Source: Neisseria sp. Marseille-Q6792
GTDB lineage: Bacteria; Pseudomonadota; Gammaproteobacteria; Burkholderiales; Neisseriaceae
Assembly (NCBI RefSeq): GCF_943181435.1
Contig: NZ_OW969598.1
Coordinates: forward strand, 1,178,001-1,242,000
Length of the DNA stretch: 64,000 bases
Direction of reading: 5' to 3'
Shown here: positions 54,103 to 64,000 of the stretch, piece after piece
Position numbering within the stretch: the stretch's first letter is position 1
How the letters are laid out: each line of letters starts with the position of its first letter
Program-made: the position numbers and the translations under genes
Notes under the pieces: generated by a model
Database searches by the model: none
Seen by the model: the letters and a program-made list of their open reading frames with translations, nothing else
Told to the model about the DNA's origin: nothing

Positions 54103-54924
54103 TCAGATGCCGCGCAACAATTCGTTCACGCTGGTTTTCGCACGGGTTTGCGCATCCACGCGTTTGACGATGACGGCGCAGTAAAGGCTGTGGCTGCCGT
54201 CTTTGGAAGGCATGCTGCCGGATACGACAACCGAACCTGCCGGTACGCGGCCTTGGTAGATTTCGCCGGTGGTGCGGTCGAAGATTTTGGTGGATTGACC
54301 GATGAACACGCCCATCGAAATCACGCTGCCTTCTTCGACAATCACGCCCTCAACGATTTCAGAACGCGCACCGATGAAGCAGTTGTCTTCAATGATGGTG
54401 GGTGCGGCCTGCAGGGGTTCGAGTACACCGCCGATGCCGACACCGCCGCTCAAGTGGACATTTTTGCCGATTTGCGCGCAAGAGCCGACGGTTGCCCAAG
54501 TATCGACCATCGCACCTTCGTCAACGTATGCGCCGATGTTGACGTAAGACGGCATCAACACGACATTTTTCGCCACAAAGCTGCCGCGACGGGCAACCGC
54601 ACCCGGAACGGCGCGGAAACCTGCGCTGCGGAATTCGTCTTCAGACCAGTCGGCAAACTTGGTCGGCACTTTGTCGAAGTATTTGTTCACGCCGTCGTTG
54701 AGGATTTCATTGTCCTGAATACGGAAAGACAGCAATACCGCTTTTTTCGCCCATTCGTTGACTTTCCACTCGCCCACGCCCAAGCGTTCGGCGACGCGCA
54801 ATTTGCCTGAATCGAGTTGGCGGATGGTTTCCAACACGGCTTCTTTAACTTCGGGAGTAACGGTGGTCGGGGTGATGTCCGCGCGGTTTTCAAAGGCGGT
54901 TTCGATGATGTTTTGCAAAGACAT
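54103..54924 (-). CDS. dapD: 2,3,4,5-tetrahydropyridine-2,6-dicarboxylate N-succinyltransferase
   Basis: A 273-residue trimeric left-handed beta-helix enzyme of lysine/diaminopimelate synthesis. AAGGAAAC precedes the ATG at 54924 ([20 protein letters not shown]); the open frame to 55020 is not family-like. The helical N-domain is followed by hexapeptide repeats ([52 protein letters not shown]). Succinyl route genes such as dapC/E are not adjacent. Confidence 0.96.
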   Translation of the reverse strand: MSLQNIIETAFENRADITPTTVTPEVKEAVLETIRQLDSGKLRVAERLGVGEWKVNEWAKKAVLLSFRIQDNEILNDGVNKYFDKVPTKFADWSEDEFRSAGFRAVPGAVARRGSFVAKNVVLMPSYVNIGAYVDEGAMVDTWATVGSCAQIGKNVHLSGGVGIGGVLEPLQAAPTIIEDNCFIGARSEIVEGVIVEEGSVISMGVFIGQSTKIFDRTTGEIYQGRVPAGSVVVSGSMPSKDGSHSLYCAVIVKRVDAQTRAKTSVNELLRGI

Positions 54925-55132
54925 AATGTTTCCTTGGTTCGAGATATTTCGGGACGCTTGCCGGTATTGTTCAGACGGCATGGCGGTTGGAACAAACGTG
55001 CTATTGTGCCATACAAACACCCGCCCGTCAGCCGCGCTGTGGGTTTGCCGGATGCCGGCGTTTCGGAATCGGGCGGGCGGCGGGCATTGCTTTTTCCCAC
55101 GCCCGAATCAATACAGAACAACGGCAGTGCCT

Positions 55133-56776
55133 TTATACCGCGCCGCCGCCTTTCAGACGGCATTCGCGGTAAAACGCCATCAGCCCTTCGGTCGAGGCAT
55201 CGTGTACGGACGTGCCGCCTTCCAGTTCGCCGATGATGGTTTTTGCCAACTGTTTGCCGTACTCAACCCCCCACTGATCAAAGGGATTGATGTTCCAGAT
55301 TACACCTTGTACAAAAGTTTTGTGCTCGTAAGCCGCCATCAGCATACCCAGATTGTAGGGCGTGAGGCGGTCGAGCAGGATGCTGTTGCTGGGGCGGTTG
55401 CCGGGGAACTCTTTGTGCAGCGCGAGGCGTTCGCGTTCCGCTTCGGGCAAATCTGCCAGTTCGGCGCGTGCTTCGTCCAAGGTTTTGCCCTTCATCAAGG
55501 CTTCCGCTTGGGCAAAGGCGTTGGCAACAGTAAAACGGCTGCGTCCGTCCTCCACGCCCTGCGCCGTCATCGGGACAATAAAGTCGCAGGGAATCAGGCG
55601 CGTGCCTTGGTGGAGCAGTTGGAAATAGGCGTGCTGGCAGTTGACCCCTTCACCGCCGAACACGATGCCGCCCGTTTTGCACGCGGCGAGACTGCCGTCT
55701 GAAGCGCGGCTTTTGCCCAAACTCTCCATATCGAGCTGGTTCAGCCACGCCGGCAGCAGGCGCAGGTTGTGGCTGTACGGAACGGCAGTCTGCCCATCCG
55801 CGTGCTGGAAATTGTTATACCACACGGCAATCAGTGCCATTAAAACGGGGATATTATGACGCGTCGGCGTACTGAAAAAATGCCTGTCCATCGCGTACGC
55901 ACCCGCCAACAGCTCACTGAAACACGCCCCGCCGACAGCGACCATCACAGGAAGCCCGACAGGCGACCAGACGGAATAGCGTCCGCCCACCCAGTCGTAC
56001 ATCGCAAACACGCGTTCCGCCGCAATGCCGAAACTTTGCGCCGCTTCCGTATCGGCAGACACCGCGCAAAAATGGCGCGCCGTTTCGGATTCCGAGAACC
56101 CCGCACCGCGATACCACGCCTTGACCGCCTGTGCATTGAGCAGGGTTTCCGGTGTTTTAAAGGACTTGCTGGCAACGCAAAACATCGTTGTTTCGGGGTT
56201 CAGACGGCATAAAACCGCATCCAGGCAGGCAGGGTCGGCGTTGGCAGCAAAATGGACGGCGATATGCCGTCTGAACGGCTCGAGTGCCTGAACGCACATT
56301 GCCGGCCCGAGGTCGGATCCGCCTATGCCGATGTGGACAAAATCCGTAATCCGCCTGCCCGTCGCCCCCTTGTACGAACCGTCGTCCAAACCGCGTGCAA
56401 AATCCAAAGCACGGTCAAGTTCGCGGCGGATTTCGGGCAACACGTCCCTGCCGTCCACATAAACGGCATCCGCACCGTCGGGCAGGCGCAAAGCCGTATG
56501 CAGCGCAGCACGCCCCTCGCTGTTGTTGACCTTCGCACCCGTCCGCAAATCATGCATTTTCCGTCCGAGCCCTGCCGCATCTGCAAGGTTACAGAGCAGT
56601 TGAAGCGTATCTTCCCCAAGCCGGTTCTTGCTGTAATCGAACAACATACCGCCCAGCCGTTCGTGCATACGGTCAAAGCGGTCCGGTTCGCAGGCAAAGC
56701 GGTCGCGCAAAAGAATATGTCGCGTATCCTGACAATGTTGTTCAAGCTCCCGCCACGCCTGGGTAAAAGCATCCAT
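55133..56776 (-). CDS. pgi: Glucose-6-phosphate isomerase
   Basis: A 547-residue enzyme interconverting glucose-6-phosphate and fructose-6-phosphate. AAGGAAAAT precedes the ATG at 56776. Signatures are FVHIGIGGSDLGPAMCVQAL, ASKSFKTPETLLNAQAVKAW, VGGRYSVWSPVGLPV and the C-terminal INPFDQWGVEYGKQLA with the catalytic Lys nearby. Neisseria genomes often carry two pgi genes; this one is next to dapD. The end of the gene overlaps a DUS, encoding part of the Arg/Leu-rich C-terminus. Confidence 0.95.
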   Translation of the reverse strand: MDAFTQAWRELEQHCQDTRHILLRDRFACEPDRFDRMHERLGGMLFDYSKNRLGEDTLQLLCNLADAAGLGRKMHDLRTGAKVNNSEGRAALHTALRLPDGADAVYVDGRDVLPEIRRELDRALDFARGLDDGSYKGATGRRITDFVHIGIGGSDLGPAMCVQALEPFRRHIAVHFAANADPACLDAVLCRLNPETTMFCVASKSFKTPETLLNAQAVKAWYRGAGFSESETARHFCAVSADTEAAQSFGIAAERVFAMYDWVGGRYSVWSPVGLPVMVAVGGACFSELLAGAYAMDRHFFSTPTRHNIPVLMALIAVWYNNFQHADGQTAVPYSHNLRLLPAWLNQLDMESLGKSRASDGSLAACKTGGIVFGGEGVNCQHAYFQLLHQGTRLIPCDFIVPMTAQGVEDGRSRFTVANAFAQAEALMKGKTLDEARAELADLPEAERERLALHKEFPGNRPSNSILLDRLTPYNLGMLMAAYEHKTFVQGVIWNINPFDQWGVEYGKQLAKTIIGELEGGTSVHDASTEGLMAFYRECRLKGGGAV

Positions 56777-56990
56777 GATTTTCCTTGATTCTAGATTCGG
56801 ATTAAAAATATAACAGGATGCAGTGTAACAAACGAAAGCCGCTTTGGCGAATCTCCGACATACCGCCATCCGCATTCAATAACACCTTATTTCCATATAG
56901 CGAAATACCCTCCTGCCGGAATTTAACCCACAACAATATCCTACAAGATTTATTGCGTGCGCATAGATGCCAGACAACCGTTTAATAAGG

Positions 56991-57096
56991 TATAATTACG
57001 CCCAGGTGCGCTCCATTTGCCGGCCGCATATGGGCATACTTAGTGATTACATTTAATCGGTAAAATACCGATCTTATTGTTTTAACGGTATTTCTT
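56991..57096 (+). other. Structured leader or candidate small RNA upstream of pilG
   Basis: A TATAAT box at 56991-56996 stands without an obvious -35. Downstream lie GCCCA and TGGGC about 25 bases apart, and a hairpin ATCGGT-aaaat-ACCGAT followed by CTTATTGTTTT near 57058-57085. The segment is thus either a terminated transcript of about 80 bases or the structured 5' leader of pilG. The rest of the gap between pgi and pilG (56777-57133) shows no gene. Confidence 0.4.
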
Positions 57097-57133
57097 ATAT
57101 TTATTTATTCCAATTATTTTACGGGACTGGGAT

Positions 57134-58366
57134 ATGGCTAAAAACGGAGGACTTTCTTTATTTTCAAAGAAAGAAAAACGCTTTATCTTTGAAGGCAGGC
57201 ATTCTGCCTCCGACAAAATAGTCAACGGTGAAGTATCTGCGTTTACCGAAGAAGAGGCACGCAAGAAACTGGCAAAACGCGGCATCCGCCCGTTACAGAT
57301 TAGCCGTGTAAAAACAACTTCAAAACGCAAAATTACACAAGAAGACATTACCGTCTTCACACGCCAGTTGGCAACTATGATGAAAGCGGGCCTGCCGCTG
57401 ATGCAGGCATTTGAGATTGTGGCGCGCGGTCATGCCAACCCGTCCATGACGGAAATGTTGGTGGAAATCCGTAGTGAAGTAGAACAGGGCACCACCCTGA
57501 GTCGCGCGTTCTCACGCTATCCCAAATACTTTGACCGCTTCTACTGCAACCTGGTTGCGGCGGGCGAAACGGGCGGCGTGTTAGAAAGCCTGTTGGACAA
57601 ATTGGCAGTTTACAAGGAAAAAACCCAGGCCATCCGTAAAAAAGTAAAAACTGCGCTGACTTATCCGATATCGGTAATCGCCGTCGCCATCGGCTTGGTA
57701 TTTGTGATGATGATCTTCGTACTGCCGGCGTTTAAAGAAGTTTATTCCAATATGGGTGCCGAACTGCCCGCGCTGACTCAGACCGTCATGGATATTTCCG
57801 AGTTTTTTGTCGCATACGGCTGGATAATTCTGATTGCGCTTGGCTGCTCGATATACGGCTTCCTCAAACTTAAAGAGCGTTCACCCAAAATCCAACGCCG
57901 TATGGATGCCTTTCTGCTACGTATGCCTATTTTTGGCAACATTGTACAAAAAGCAACTATTGCACGCTGGGGCAGGACGACGGCAACACTGTTTGCAGCA
58001 GGCGTACCGCTGGTCGATGTATTGAATTCGACTGCAGGTGCGGCGGGCAACCTGATTTACGAAGAAGCCACCCAAGAAATCCGTACTCGAGTAATTCAAG
58101 GTCTGTCCATGACCTCAGGAATGCGTGCGACGGAACTTTTCCCCAATATGATGGTACAGATGTCCTCCATCGGCGAGGAATCGGGTTCTTTAGACGACAT
58201 GCTCAACAAAGCTGCCGAGTTTTATGAAGACGAGGTGGATAATGCGGTCGGCCGACTGTCCGCCATGATGGAACCGATTATCATCGTGGTTTTGGGTCTG
58301 ATCATCGGTACGCTTCTGGTAGCGATGTATCTGCCGCTGTTCAACTTGGGTAACGTGGTCGGCTGA
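57134..58366 (+). CDS. pilG: Type IV pilus inner-membrane platform protein PilG
   Basis: A 410-residue PilC/GspF-family protein (named PilG in Neisseria). An N-terminal cytoplasmic domain (IFEGRHSASDKIVNGEVSAF) is followed by two homologous GspF domains (DITVFTRQLATMMKAGLPLM near residue 75 and ARWGRTTATLFAAGVPLVDV near 280) and three membrane segments. It is the platform for pilin assembly by PilF and also matters for DNA uptake. The start has GGGACTGGG upstream. pilD and coaE follow. Confidence 0.95.
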   Translation: MAKNGGLSLFSKKEKRFIFEGRHSASDKIVNGEVSAFTEEEARKKLAKRGIRPLQISRVKTTSKRKITQEDITVFTRQLATMMKAGLPLMQAFEIVARGHANPSMTEMLVEIRSEVEQGTTLSRAFSRYPKYFDRFYCNLVAAGETGGVLESLLDKLAVYKEKTQAIRKKVKTALTYPISVIAVAIGLVFVMMIFVLPAFKEVYSNMGAELPALTQTVMDISEFFVAYGWIILIALGCSIYGFLKLKERSPKIQRRMDAFLLRMPIFGNIVQKATIARWGRTTATLFAAGVPLVDVLNSTAGAAGNLIYEEATQEIRTRVIQGLSMTSGMRATELFPNMMVQMSSIGEESGSLDDMLNKAAEFYEDEVDNAVGRLSAMMEPIIIVVLGLIIGTLLVAMYLPLFNLGNVVG

Positions 58367-58439
58367 TTTGCCGCACAGATCCGGCGCGGATTCGCTCTGC
58401 GCCGGTTTGTTTTTGTTTTGAATACATTGAGAACAAAAT

Positions 58440-59300
58440 ATGTCTGATTTGTCTGTATTGTCGCCGTTTGCCGTGCCTTTGGCAGCAGTTTTCGGTTTAT
58501 TGGTCGGAAGTTTCTTAAACGTCGTCATTTACCGCGTGCCGGTCATAATGGAACGCGGCTGGACGGTATTTGCCAAAGAACATTTAAACCTGCCGCTGAC
58601 CGAAGAGGAAAGCCGTACCTTCAACCTGATGAAACCGGATTCCTGCTGCCCCAAATGCCGCGTGCCGATACGCGCGTGGCAGAACATCCCGATTGTCAGC
58701 TACCTGCTCCTGCACGGCAAATGCGCCTCCTGCCAAACCAAAATCAGCATACGCTACCCCTCTATCGAGCTGCTGACCGGTGTATTGTTCGGGCTGGTTG
58801 CCTGGCAATACGGCTGGTCTTGGATTACATTGGGCGGTTTGATACTGACTGCGTTTCTGATTTCCCTGACCTTTATCGATGCGGACACCCAATACCTGCC
58901 CGACTCGATGACACTGCCCTTGATTTGGCTGGGGCTGATATTTAATTTGGACGGCGGCTTCGTGCCTTTGCAGTCTGCCGTTTTAGGTGCGGTTGCCGGC
59001 TATGGTTCATTATGGCTCTTATGTGCGGTGTATAAACTGCTCACAGGAAAAACCGGTATGGGCAACGGAGATTTCAAACTGATTGCCGCATTGGGCGCGT
59101 GGCTCGGCATATCCGCATTGCCCGTGCTGATTTTTGTTTCCTCGCTGATCGGTTTGGTCGCGGCAATCGTTATGCGCGTCGCCAAGGGGCAGCATTTTGC
59201 CTTCGGCCCCGCACTGACAGTTTCGGGATGGATAATTTTTACGGCAAACGATTCCGTATGGCGGGCGGTCAACTGGTGGCTGACCCATCCGGTGCTGTAA
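58440..59300 (+). CDS. pilD: Prepilin peptidase / N-methyltransferase PilD
   Basis: A 286-residue bifunctional membrane aspartyl protease that cleaves and methylates type IV prepilins. The N-terminal cytoplasmic zinc domain has CCPKCRVPIRAWQNIP and GKCASCQTK. The two catalytic Asp are in IDADTQYLPD and GMGNGDFKL. Eight or so membrane helices are visible. It lies 73 bases after pilG; coaE begins 1 base after its stop. Confidence 0.96.
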   Translation: MSDLSVLSPFAVPLAAVFGLLVGSFLNVVIYRVPVIMERGWTVFAKEHLNLPLTEEESRTFNLMKPDSCCPKCRVPIRAWQNIPIVSYLLLHGKCASCQTKISIRYPSIELLTGVLFGLVAWQYGWSWITLGGLILTAFLISLTFIDADTQYLPDSMTLPLIWLGLIFNLDGGFVPLQSAVLGAVAGYGSLWLLCAVYKLLTGKTGMGNGDFKLIAALGAWLGISALPVLIFVSSLIGLVAAIVMRVAKGQHFAFGPALTVSGWIIFTANDSVWRAVNWWLTHPVL

Positions 59301-59301
59301 G

Positions 59302-59934
59302 ATGACGGTATGGGTCGGACTGACCGGAGGAATCGGCAGCGGCAAATCGGCAGCCGCGCAATGTTTTGCCGATTTGGGCGTGCCGCGCATCGATGCGGAC
59401 GCGGCGGCGCACTCGCTGACGGCTTCAGACGGCATCGCCCTGCCGGAAATCAGGCGGCTGTTCGGCGACACCGTTTTCGACACACAGGGTTTGTTGCAGC
59501 GCGACATATTGCGTAAAGAAGTCTTTGCCTCCCCATCGCGAAAAGCCTTGCTCGAATCCGTGATGTTGCCGCTGATTTTCTCAGAAATCAAAAAACAGCA
59601 AGAAACATTTAACGACGCACCCTACGGCATTATCGAAATCCCACTGCTGACAGAAAAACGTCAATTCATGAAATTGATACAGCGCGTGCTGACAATAAGT
59701 GCCCCTGTGGAAAAACGTATCGGCAGGGTGATGGCCCGCAGCGGGCTGACGCGCGGCGAGGTGGCTGCCGTCATCAGCCATCAGGCATCCGAATCCGAAC
59801 GCCTGCTGCTTGCAGACGATGTGCTGCTTAATGACGGCAGCCTCAAAAGCCTGCGTGAGAAAACAATGCGCCTGCACGCGTTTTATTCAGGGATTTTCGC
59901 CTTAAAACCAACACAAGGAAAACACAATGGCTGA
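59302..59934 (+). CDS. coaE: Dephospho-CoA kinase
   Basis: A 210-residue P-loop kinase for the last step of coenzyme A synthesis. Walker A is [13 protein letters not shown]; the following [11 protein letters not shown] and [12 protein letters not shown] fit the CoaE lid and substrate regions, and PLLTEKRQ is conserved. It starts 1 base after pilD and overlaps yacG by 8 bases: a pilG-pilD-coaE-yacG operon as in many gammaproteobacteria. Confidence 0.95.
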   Translation: MTVWVGLTGGIGSGKSAAAQCFADLGVPRIDADAAAHSLTASDGIALPEIRRLFGDTVFDTQGLLQRDILRKEVFASPSRKALLESVMLPLIFSEIKKQQETFNDAPYGIIEIPLLTEKRQFMKLIQRVLTISAPVEKRIGRVMARSGLTRGEVAAVISHQASESERLLLADDVLLNDGSLKSLREKTMRLHAFYSGIFALKPTQGKHNG

Positions 59935-60136
59935 GTCGCGGCAAACACGCCTTCAAGTCAAATGTCCGACCTGTCAAACGGCAGTAGTATGGAAACCGGA
60001 AAACACGTTCCGCCCCTTCTGTTCGCAACGCTGCAAACTGATCGACTTGGGCGGATGGGCAGATGAGGAATATACGGTTACAGCCCAAGAAGAAGGTTTA
60101 TTGGAAATATCCGAATTTGAGTGTATATACCGCTGA
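59927..60136 (+). CDS. yacG: DNA gyrase inhibitor YacG
   Basis: A 69-residue zinc protein. The four ligands are in [14 protein letters not shown] and [16 protein letters not shown] (C-X2-C and C-X3-C). E. coli YacG binds GyrB and blocks DNA binding. The start overlaps the end of coaE, which fixes it. Length and the KLIDLGGW motif are typical. Confidence 0.94.
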   Translation: MAESRQTRLQVKCPTCQTAVVWKPENTFRPFCSQRCKLIDLGGWADEEYTVTAQEEGLLEISEFECIYR

Positions 60137-60180
60137 TTTTAAAAAATCCGCCTGACCGCCCCCTCTACTGCTCAAAATAA

Positions 60181-60214
60181 ATGCCGTCTGAAACAAACAT
60201 GTTTCAGACGGCAT
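60181..60214. terminator. DUS inverted-repeat terminator between yacG and pilF
   Basis: Facing DUS copies, extended by AAACA/TGTTT, in the convergent gap; serves both genes. Confidence 0.88.
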
Positions 60215-60228
60215 TTTCATTCTTAAAC

Positions 60229-61905
60229 CTAATCGTTAGTATTTGCCGTTACCTCTTCCAACGAAGTAATACCCTGCATAACTTTCAACAAACCGGAACG
60301 GCGCAAATCAACCATACCTTCCTTATAAGCAACATCCATAATATCCACTTCCGTACCATGGTTCATAATGACACGCTGCATTTCCTCGCTGATAGGCATA
60401 ACCTCATAAACACCGGCACGCCCCTTATAACCCTGCCCCCGGCAACGGTCGCAACCGACGGCGCGGTAAAGTTTCCAATCTTTTGCAAGATCCTCATCGG
60501 TGAAACCGACTTCCTTCAAAGCAGAGGCAGACGGACGTTCCACTTCTTGTTTGCAGCTCGAACACAGCCTGCGTAAAAGACGCTGCGCCATAATCAGGCT
60601 GACCGAACTGGCAATATTAAACGGCGCGACACCCATATTCAGCATACGCGACAACGTTGCCGGCGCATTATTGGTGTGCAGGGTGGAAAACACCATATGC
60701 CCTGTTTGTGCCGCCTTAATCGCAATATCGGCAGTTTCCAAATCACGAATCTCACCGACCATAATGATGTCCGGATCCTGACGCAGGAAAGACTTCAAAG
60801 CAGCGGCAAAAGTCAGACCCTGCTTATCATTGACGTTAACCTGATTGATGCCCGGCAGGTTAATCTCGGCAGGGTCTTCCGCCGTTGCAATATTTACCGA
60901 CTCCGTATTCAAAATATTCAAACAGGTATAGAGCGACACAGTCTTTCCCGAACCTGTCGGACCGGTTACCAACACCATGCCGTAAGGACGGTGGATGGCA
61001 TCCAACAGCAATTTCTTCTGAAACGGTTCGAAACCAAGTTGATCGATATTCAAAGAAGCCGCATCAGAATTCAAAATCCGCATCACAACCTTTTCACCAA
61101 ACAGCGTCGGCAAAGTACTGACACGGAAATCGACAGGCTTACCACCCTTTTGGAAGGTCAATTGCATCCTGCCGTCCTGGGGTATCCGTTTTTCGGAAAT
61201 GTCCAAACGCGACATCACCTTAATCCGAGAAGCAAGCTGTCCCCTTACCGCAACCGGGGGCTGGACTACCTCGCGAAGCTGCCCGTCCACACGGAACCGG
61301 ATACGCGCATTATGTTCGTAAAACTCAAAATGAATATCAGATGCCCCACTGCGCAAAGCATCCGACAAAGTTTTATGGATAAACCTCGGTACAGGACCGT
61401 CTTCCGCCTCTTCATTATCAATATACAGAGTATGGCTTTCCTGCTCTTCCTGTTCCGCACTGATTTCCTGAAGCAACGCAGTCGAGCGCGAACCCACCCA
61501 CTCTAACAGCCCGGCCAGCTGATCGTCTTCAACAATCACCAACTCAACCGAAATCCCTGACGCAAAAACAGTCTTCTGAATCTGAGGCATCTGTGTCGGG
61601 TCAGAAACCGCAAAAAATACCTTGTCGTCCCGGCGGAAAATCGGCACACAACGGAACTCCACCATCTGTTCCTCAGTCAACACCCCCATCAGCACCCTGT
61701 GGCGCGGATAATGACGCAAATCAAGAACCGAATAACTGAACACCCTCGCAATCAGTGCCGCAAGGGATTTAGGCGAAATGACGCCGTCTGAAAACAGCAT
61801 CGGCAACACTTCTTTACCTGCCTGCGACTCCTTATAATAGTGTTCGGCCTGTTCGACAGTAACCACTTGGTTTTGAACCAAGGTTCTCAGCAAACCTACG
61901 CTCAT
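60229..61905 (-). CDS. pilF: Type IV pilus assembly ATPase PilF
   Basis: A 558-residue PilB/GspE-type ATPase (PilF in Neisseria) that drives pilin polymerisation. An N-terminal MshEN/T2SSE domain (residues 1-150, [20 protein letters not shown]) precedes the ATPase core. Walker A is [12 protein letters not shown], the Walker B/Asp-box region [20 protein letters not shown] and the His box [13 protein letters not shown]. The zinc-binding tetracysteine is CSSCKQEV and CDRCRGQG. It is convergent with the pilG operon, completing the assembly engine. Confidence 0.96.
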   Translation of the reverse strand: MSVGLLRTLVQNQVVTVEQAEHYYKESQAGKEVLPMLFSDGVISPKSLAALIARVFSYSVLDLRHYPRHRVLMGVLTEEQMVEFRCVPIFRRDDKVFFAVSDPTQMPQIQKTVFASGISVELVIVEDDQLAGLLEWVGSRSTALLQEISAEQEEQESHTLYIDNEEAEDGPVPRFIHKTLSDALRSGASDIHFEFYEHNARIRFRVDGQLREVVQPPVAVRGQLASRIKVMSRLDISEKRIPQDGRMQLTFQKGGKPVDFRVSTLPTLFGEKVVMRILNSDAASLNIDQLGFEPFQKKLLLDAIHRPYGMVLVTGPTGSGKTVSLYTCLNILNTESVNIATAEDPAEINLPGINQVNVNDKQGLTFAAALKSFLRQDPDIIMVGEIRDLETADIAIKAAQTGHMVFSTLHTNNAPATLSRMLNMGVAPFNIASSVSLIMAQRLLRRLCSSCKQEVERPSASALKEVGFTDEDLAKDWKLYRAVGCDRCRGQGYKGRAGVYEVMPISEEMQRVIMNHGTEVDIMDVAYKEGMVDLRRSGLLKVMQGITSLEEVTANTND

Positions 61906-62174
61906 ACAGCCTTTTCCCCAAATTCATTCATTGTTATACCAATATAACTTTTGTCATTGAATATTATCGGCGAACAGATTATCAAAAAAACAACCGCCTT
62001 GCAAATTCGGCATATTTCCATATATCCCGGAAAACGGGCGGCATACGCCTTTCCTTCCTTAATATATTGCGTCCCGTCAAAGGGTGCATTGCTTTTCTTA
62101 ACAAACCCCTCTGACGGCCAAGTGAAAGGGGCTTTTTTGATGTCGTCATCAAAATTAATATTTTCTTCTGCCAT
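61902..62174 (-). CDS. Uncertain small hypothetical protein upstream of pilF
   Basis: A 90-codon frame from an ATG at 62174 ([20 protein letters not shown]) that overlaps the pilF start by 4 bases (ATGA). The first half is polar and reads like protein; the second half has a hydrophobic stretch ([16 protein letters not shown]). No family is recognised and no good ribosome site is seen. It may be a real leader gene of pilF or chance. The remainder of 61906-62344 holds nothing else recognisable. Confidence 0.3.
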   Translation of the reverse strand: MAEENINFDDDIKKAPFTWPSEGFVKKSNAPFDGTQYIKEGKAYAARFPGYMEICRICKAVVFLIICSPIIFNDKSYIGITMNEFGEKAV

Positions 62175-62344
62175 ATCATCCGCATTAAAAAATGCGCCCC
62201 AAAAACACCCCCGTTTCCCGGCAAAAAAGTTCCCGTACAACGCAAAAAGCCTTTCATTTTATCGAAAGGCTTGTTTTACTTTGGTTTGCTATCGCCGATT
62301 ATTACGCATTGCATCGGTTTGAAACCCCGTTTTTAGGGCTTCTG

Positions 62345-62416
62345 CCTCGCCAACAGGAATCGAACCTGTATTTTACGCTTAGGAGGCATACGTTCTATCC
62401 GTTGAACTATGGCGAG
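62345..62416 (-). tRNA. tRNA-Arg (CCT)
   Basis: The minus strand folds as a tRNA: acceptor CTCGCCA pairing with TGGCGAG, D-arm with AGTTCAACGGATAGAAC, anticodon arm TATGC-CTCCTAA-GCGTA with anticodon CCT, and T-arm ACAGGTTCGATTCCTGT. The CCA end is not encoded (GCA follows). Confidence 0.9.
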
Positions 62417-62436
62417 CCAAAATGAAGATGGAGATT

Positions 62437-62883
62437 TTAACCCTTTCCGACGACAAAAGACAAGATACCAGCCGCAATTAACGGCCCGACAGGGATACCG
62501 CCCATAAATGTCACCCCGATGACCGTCCCGATTAACAGCCCTGTAATTAAAACAGGCTGCTGACCCATTAAAGGTACGCCGCGCCCGGCAATCCACGCTA
62601 CAAAAATACCGATGGCGACGGCTGCCGCCATTTTAAGGTTGAGAAATCCGGCGGCAGGCGGTATCTGAATTCTGCCTGAAACCAAAGGGCTCAAAACGGA
62701 CACGGTCAATATAATGATGCCGATATTCAAACCGTGTTTTTCAATCAGAGGAACAAACTGCACCAATGCCGTCTGCTGCATCAGCAGCAATATGGTTGCC
62801 GAGACGGTAATCGAATTGTTTTGGCTGATTACCCCCAAAAAAATCATCGCAACCAGAAACAGGGAAACAAAACTGACATTCAT
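62437..62883 (-). CDS. DUF441 family inner-membrane protein (YeaL-like)
   Basis: A 148-residue protein with four strong hydrophobic segments ([80 protein letters not shown]). The G-x-P-rich motif [11 protein letters not shown] at the end is family-typical. Function is unknown. It begins 4 bases after the ispB stop and is probably cotranscribed with it. Confidence 0.9.
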   Translation of the reverse strand: MNVSFVSLFLVAMIFLGVISQNNSITVSATILLLMQQTALVQFVPLIEKHGLNIGIIILTVSVLSPLVSGRIQIPPAAGFLNLKMAAAVAIGIFVAWIAGRGVPLMGQQPVLITGLLIGTVIGVTFMGGIPVGPLIAAGILSFVVGKG

Positions 62884-62887
62884 CGCC

Positions 62888-63862
62888 TCAAGACACCCTG
62901 ACCAAAGATTCCTTCGCCAGCTGAATCATGGCATCCTTCACTTCACTGTCGGGCAAAGCATCCAAGGCGGCAACGGCACAATCGACTGCTTTGCGCGCCT
63001 CGCCTATCGAATATGCCAAAGCATCCGAACGAACGACATAATCGTGGATTTTCTCAAAATAGCTGCGATCTGCATTTTCTAAAACAGTACGCACATCATT
63101 TGCCACCTGTTCGGAACCTTGCCTCATCAAATAAATCAAAGGCAGGGTCGGTTTCCCCTCCGCCAAGTCGTCGCCGACGTTTTTGCCGGTTTCTTCGGTT
63201 TCCCCCGAATAATCCAGCACATCGTCAATAATTTGGAATGCCGTACCGACGTACATACCGTAGTCTTTCAAGGCCTGTTCGTGTTCGGGGGAAGCCTTGC
63301 CCAAAATTGCGCCGACTTGAGCGGCAGCTTCAAACAGTTTGGCTGTTTTGTATTGGATGACTTGGATATATTGTTCTTCGGTAATGTCCGTATTGCCGAT
63401 GTTCATCAGCTGCATGACTTCGCCCTCGGCAATGATGTTGGTTGCATCCGCCATCACTTCCAAAACGCGCATACTGCCCGAGGCAACCATCAGTTGAAAG
63501 GCGCGCGTGTATAAAAAGTCGCCAACCAACACTGCCGCCGCATTGCCGAACAGATTGTTTGCCGTTGCCCGCCCACGGCGCAAATCGCTTTCATCGACGA
63601 CATCGTCGTGCAGGAGGGTGGAAGTGTGGATAAACTCGACCATCGCCGCCAGCGAATACAGTTTCTCGTCATCATAACCGACCGCCTTACCCGCCAAAAT
63701 CGTCATAATCGGACGCAGACGTTTGCCGCCCGCGCTGATGATATATGTACCGATTTGCGAAATCAGTGCGACATCGGATTGCACCGCACGGTTGATGACT
63801 TCATTGACTTTGGCAAGGTCTTCAGGCAGATGTCGCTGGAAATAGGGCAGATTCTCGAGCAT
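62888..63862 (-). CDS. ispB: Octaprenyl diphosphate synthase
   Basis: A 324-residue trans-prenyltransferase making the side chain of ubiquinone. The first aspartate-rich motif is [15 protein letters not shown] and the second [20 protein letters not shown] binds pyrophosphate. Length and the small-residue context before the first motif fit a long-chain (C40) synthase rather than IspA. No DUS hairpin separates it from the following DUF441 gene. Confidence 0.95.
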   Translation of the reverse strand: MLENLPYFQRHLPEDLAKVNEVINRAVQSDVALISQIGTYIISAGGKRLRPIMTILAGKAVGYDDEKLYSLAAMVEFIHTSTLLHDDVVDESDLRRGRATANNLFGNAAAVLVGDFLYTRAFQLMVASGSMRVLEVMADATNIIAEGEVMQLMNIGNTDITEEQYIQVIQYKTAKLFEAAAQVGAILGKASPEHEQALKDYGMYVGTAFQIIDDVLDYSGETEETGKNVGDDLAEGKPTLPLIYLMRQGSEQVANDVRTVLENADRSYFEKIHDYVVRSDALAYSIGEARKAVDCAVAALDALPDSEVKDAMIQLAKESLVRVS

Positions 63863-64000
63863 GGCAGACTCTCAGGTTTACGTTTCCGTCAAACGGCAGA
63901 TACCGCTTGAAAGCTGATTCAAATAGCGGGCAATTATATCAGCAAAGCCATCAGGGTACATCTTTTCAGACGGCATATGGTTATCCGAACCGCGCAAACT

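Overview
The window is chromosomal DNA of a Neisseria species. ATGCCGTCTGAA DNA uptake sequences (DUS) occur throughout, very often as inverted pairs that double as terminators. There are also three Correia elements (CREE), a maf toxin locus, rmpM, frpD, tspA and the pilF/pilG/pilD genes. Gene content and order resemble N. meningitidis and N. lactamica. The RmpM sequence differs at several sites from the meningococcal and gonococcal forms I remember. Together with a broken pldA and a broken frpC this makes a commensal such as N. lactamica plausible, but I cannot settle the species from sequence alone.

Layout. 1-8.2 kb: mostly minus-strand housekeeping genes (a receiver-like protein and a FimV-like TPR protein, rlmD, an L,D-transpeptidase on the plus strand, a PepSY protein, aspS, a DUF502 membrane protein). 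8.3-9.7 kb: a rearrangement scar where a decayed pldA is fused to the 3' part of an IS3-family element. 9.8-17.4 kb: rmpM, cysB, fnr/hemN with an FNR box between them, a Pit phosphate transporter and anmK. 17.4-29.3 kb: an AT-rich accessory island built on a maf locus. It has mafA, a complete mafB with an EndoU-type toxin tip, and mafI. These are followed by silent or broken mafB C-terminal cassettes, each with an immunity-type gene, then a two-repeat protein next to a CREE, a hypothetical exported protein, frpD with a truncated frpC, and a minus-strand toxin tail with its immunity gene. 29.3-39.3 kb: GIY-YIG protein, ampG, glnA, aroE, mtgA, tRNA-Phe, lptB-lptA-lptC-kdsC-kdsD and tal. 39.4-40.8 kb: a small accessory insert with a probable free-standing toxin/immunity pair, a CREE and a cut gene. 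40.8-64 kb: gluQ, dusA, dtd, two parvulin-type proteins, bolA, yciI, yciB, tspA, gloA, lapB-lapA, ilvE, fabI, dapD, pgi, pilG-pilD-coaE-yacG, pilF, tRNA-Arg, a DUF441 protein and ispB.

How the genes work together. kdsD, kdsC and lptC/A/B make and export the Kdo-containing lipooligosaccharide, and lapA/lapB probably regulate its synthesis. pilG, pilD and pilF build type IV pili, the same machinery used for DUS-dependent DNA uptake. ampG, anmK, mtgA and the L,D-transpeptidase act on peptidoglycan and its recycling. The maf island is an interbacterial competition locus whose cassettes look like stock for recombining new toxin tips onto mafB. Two of its terminators carry a DUS dialect (AGGTCGTCTGAA type) different from the rest of the window, and one cassette is cut exactly at a DUS inside its coding sequence. 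Both point to import and shuffling by natural transformation.
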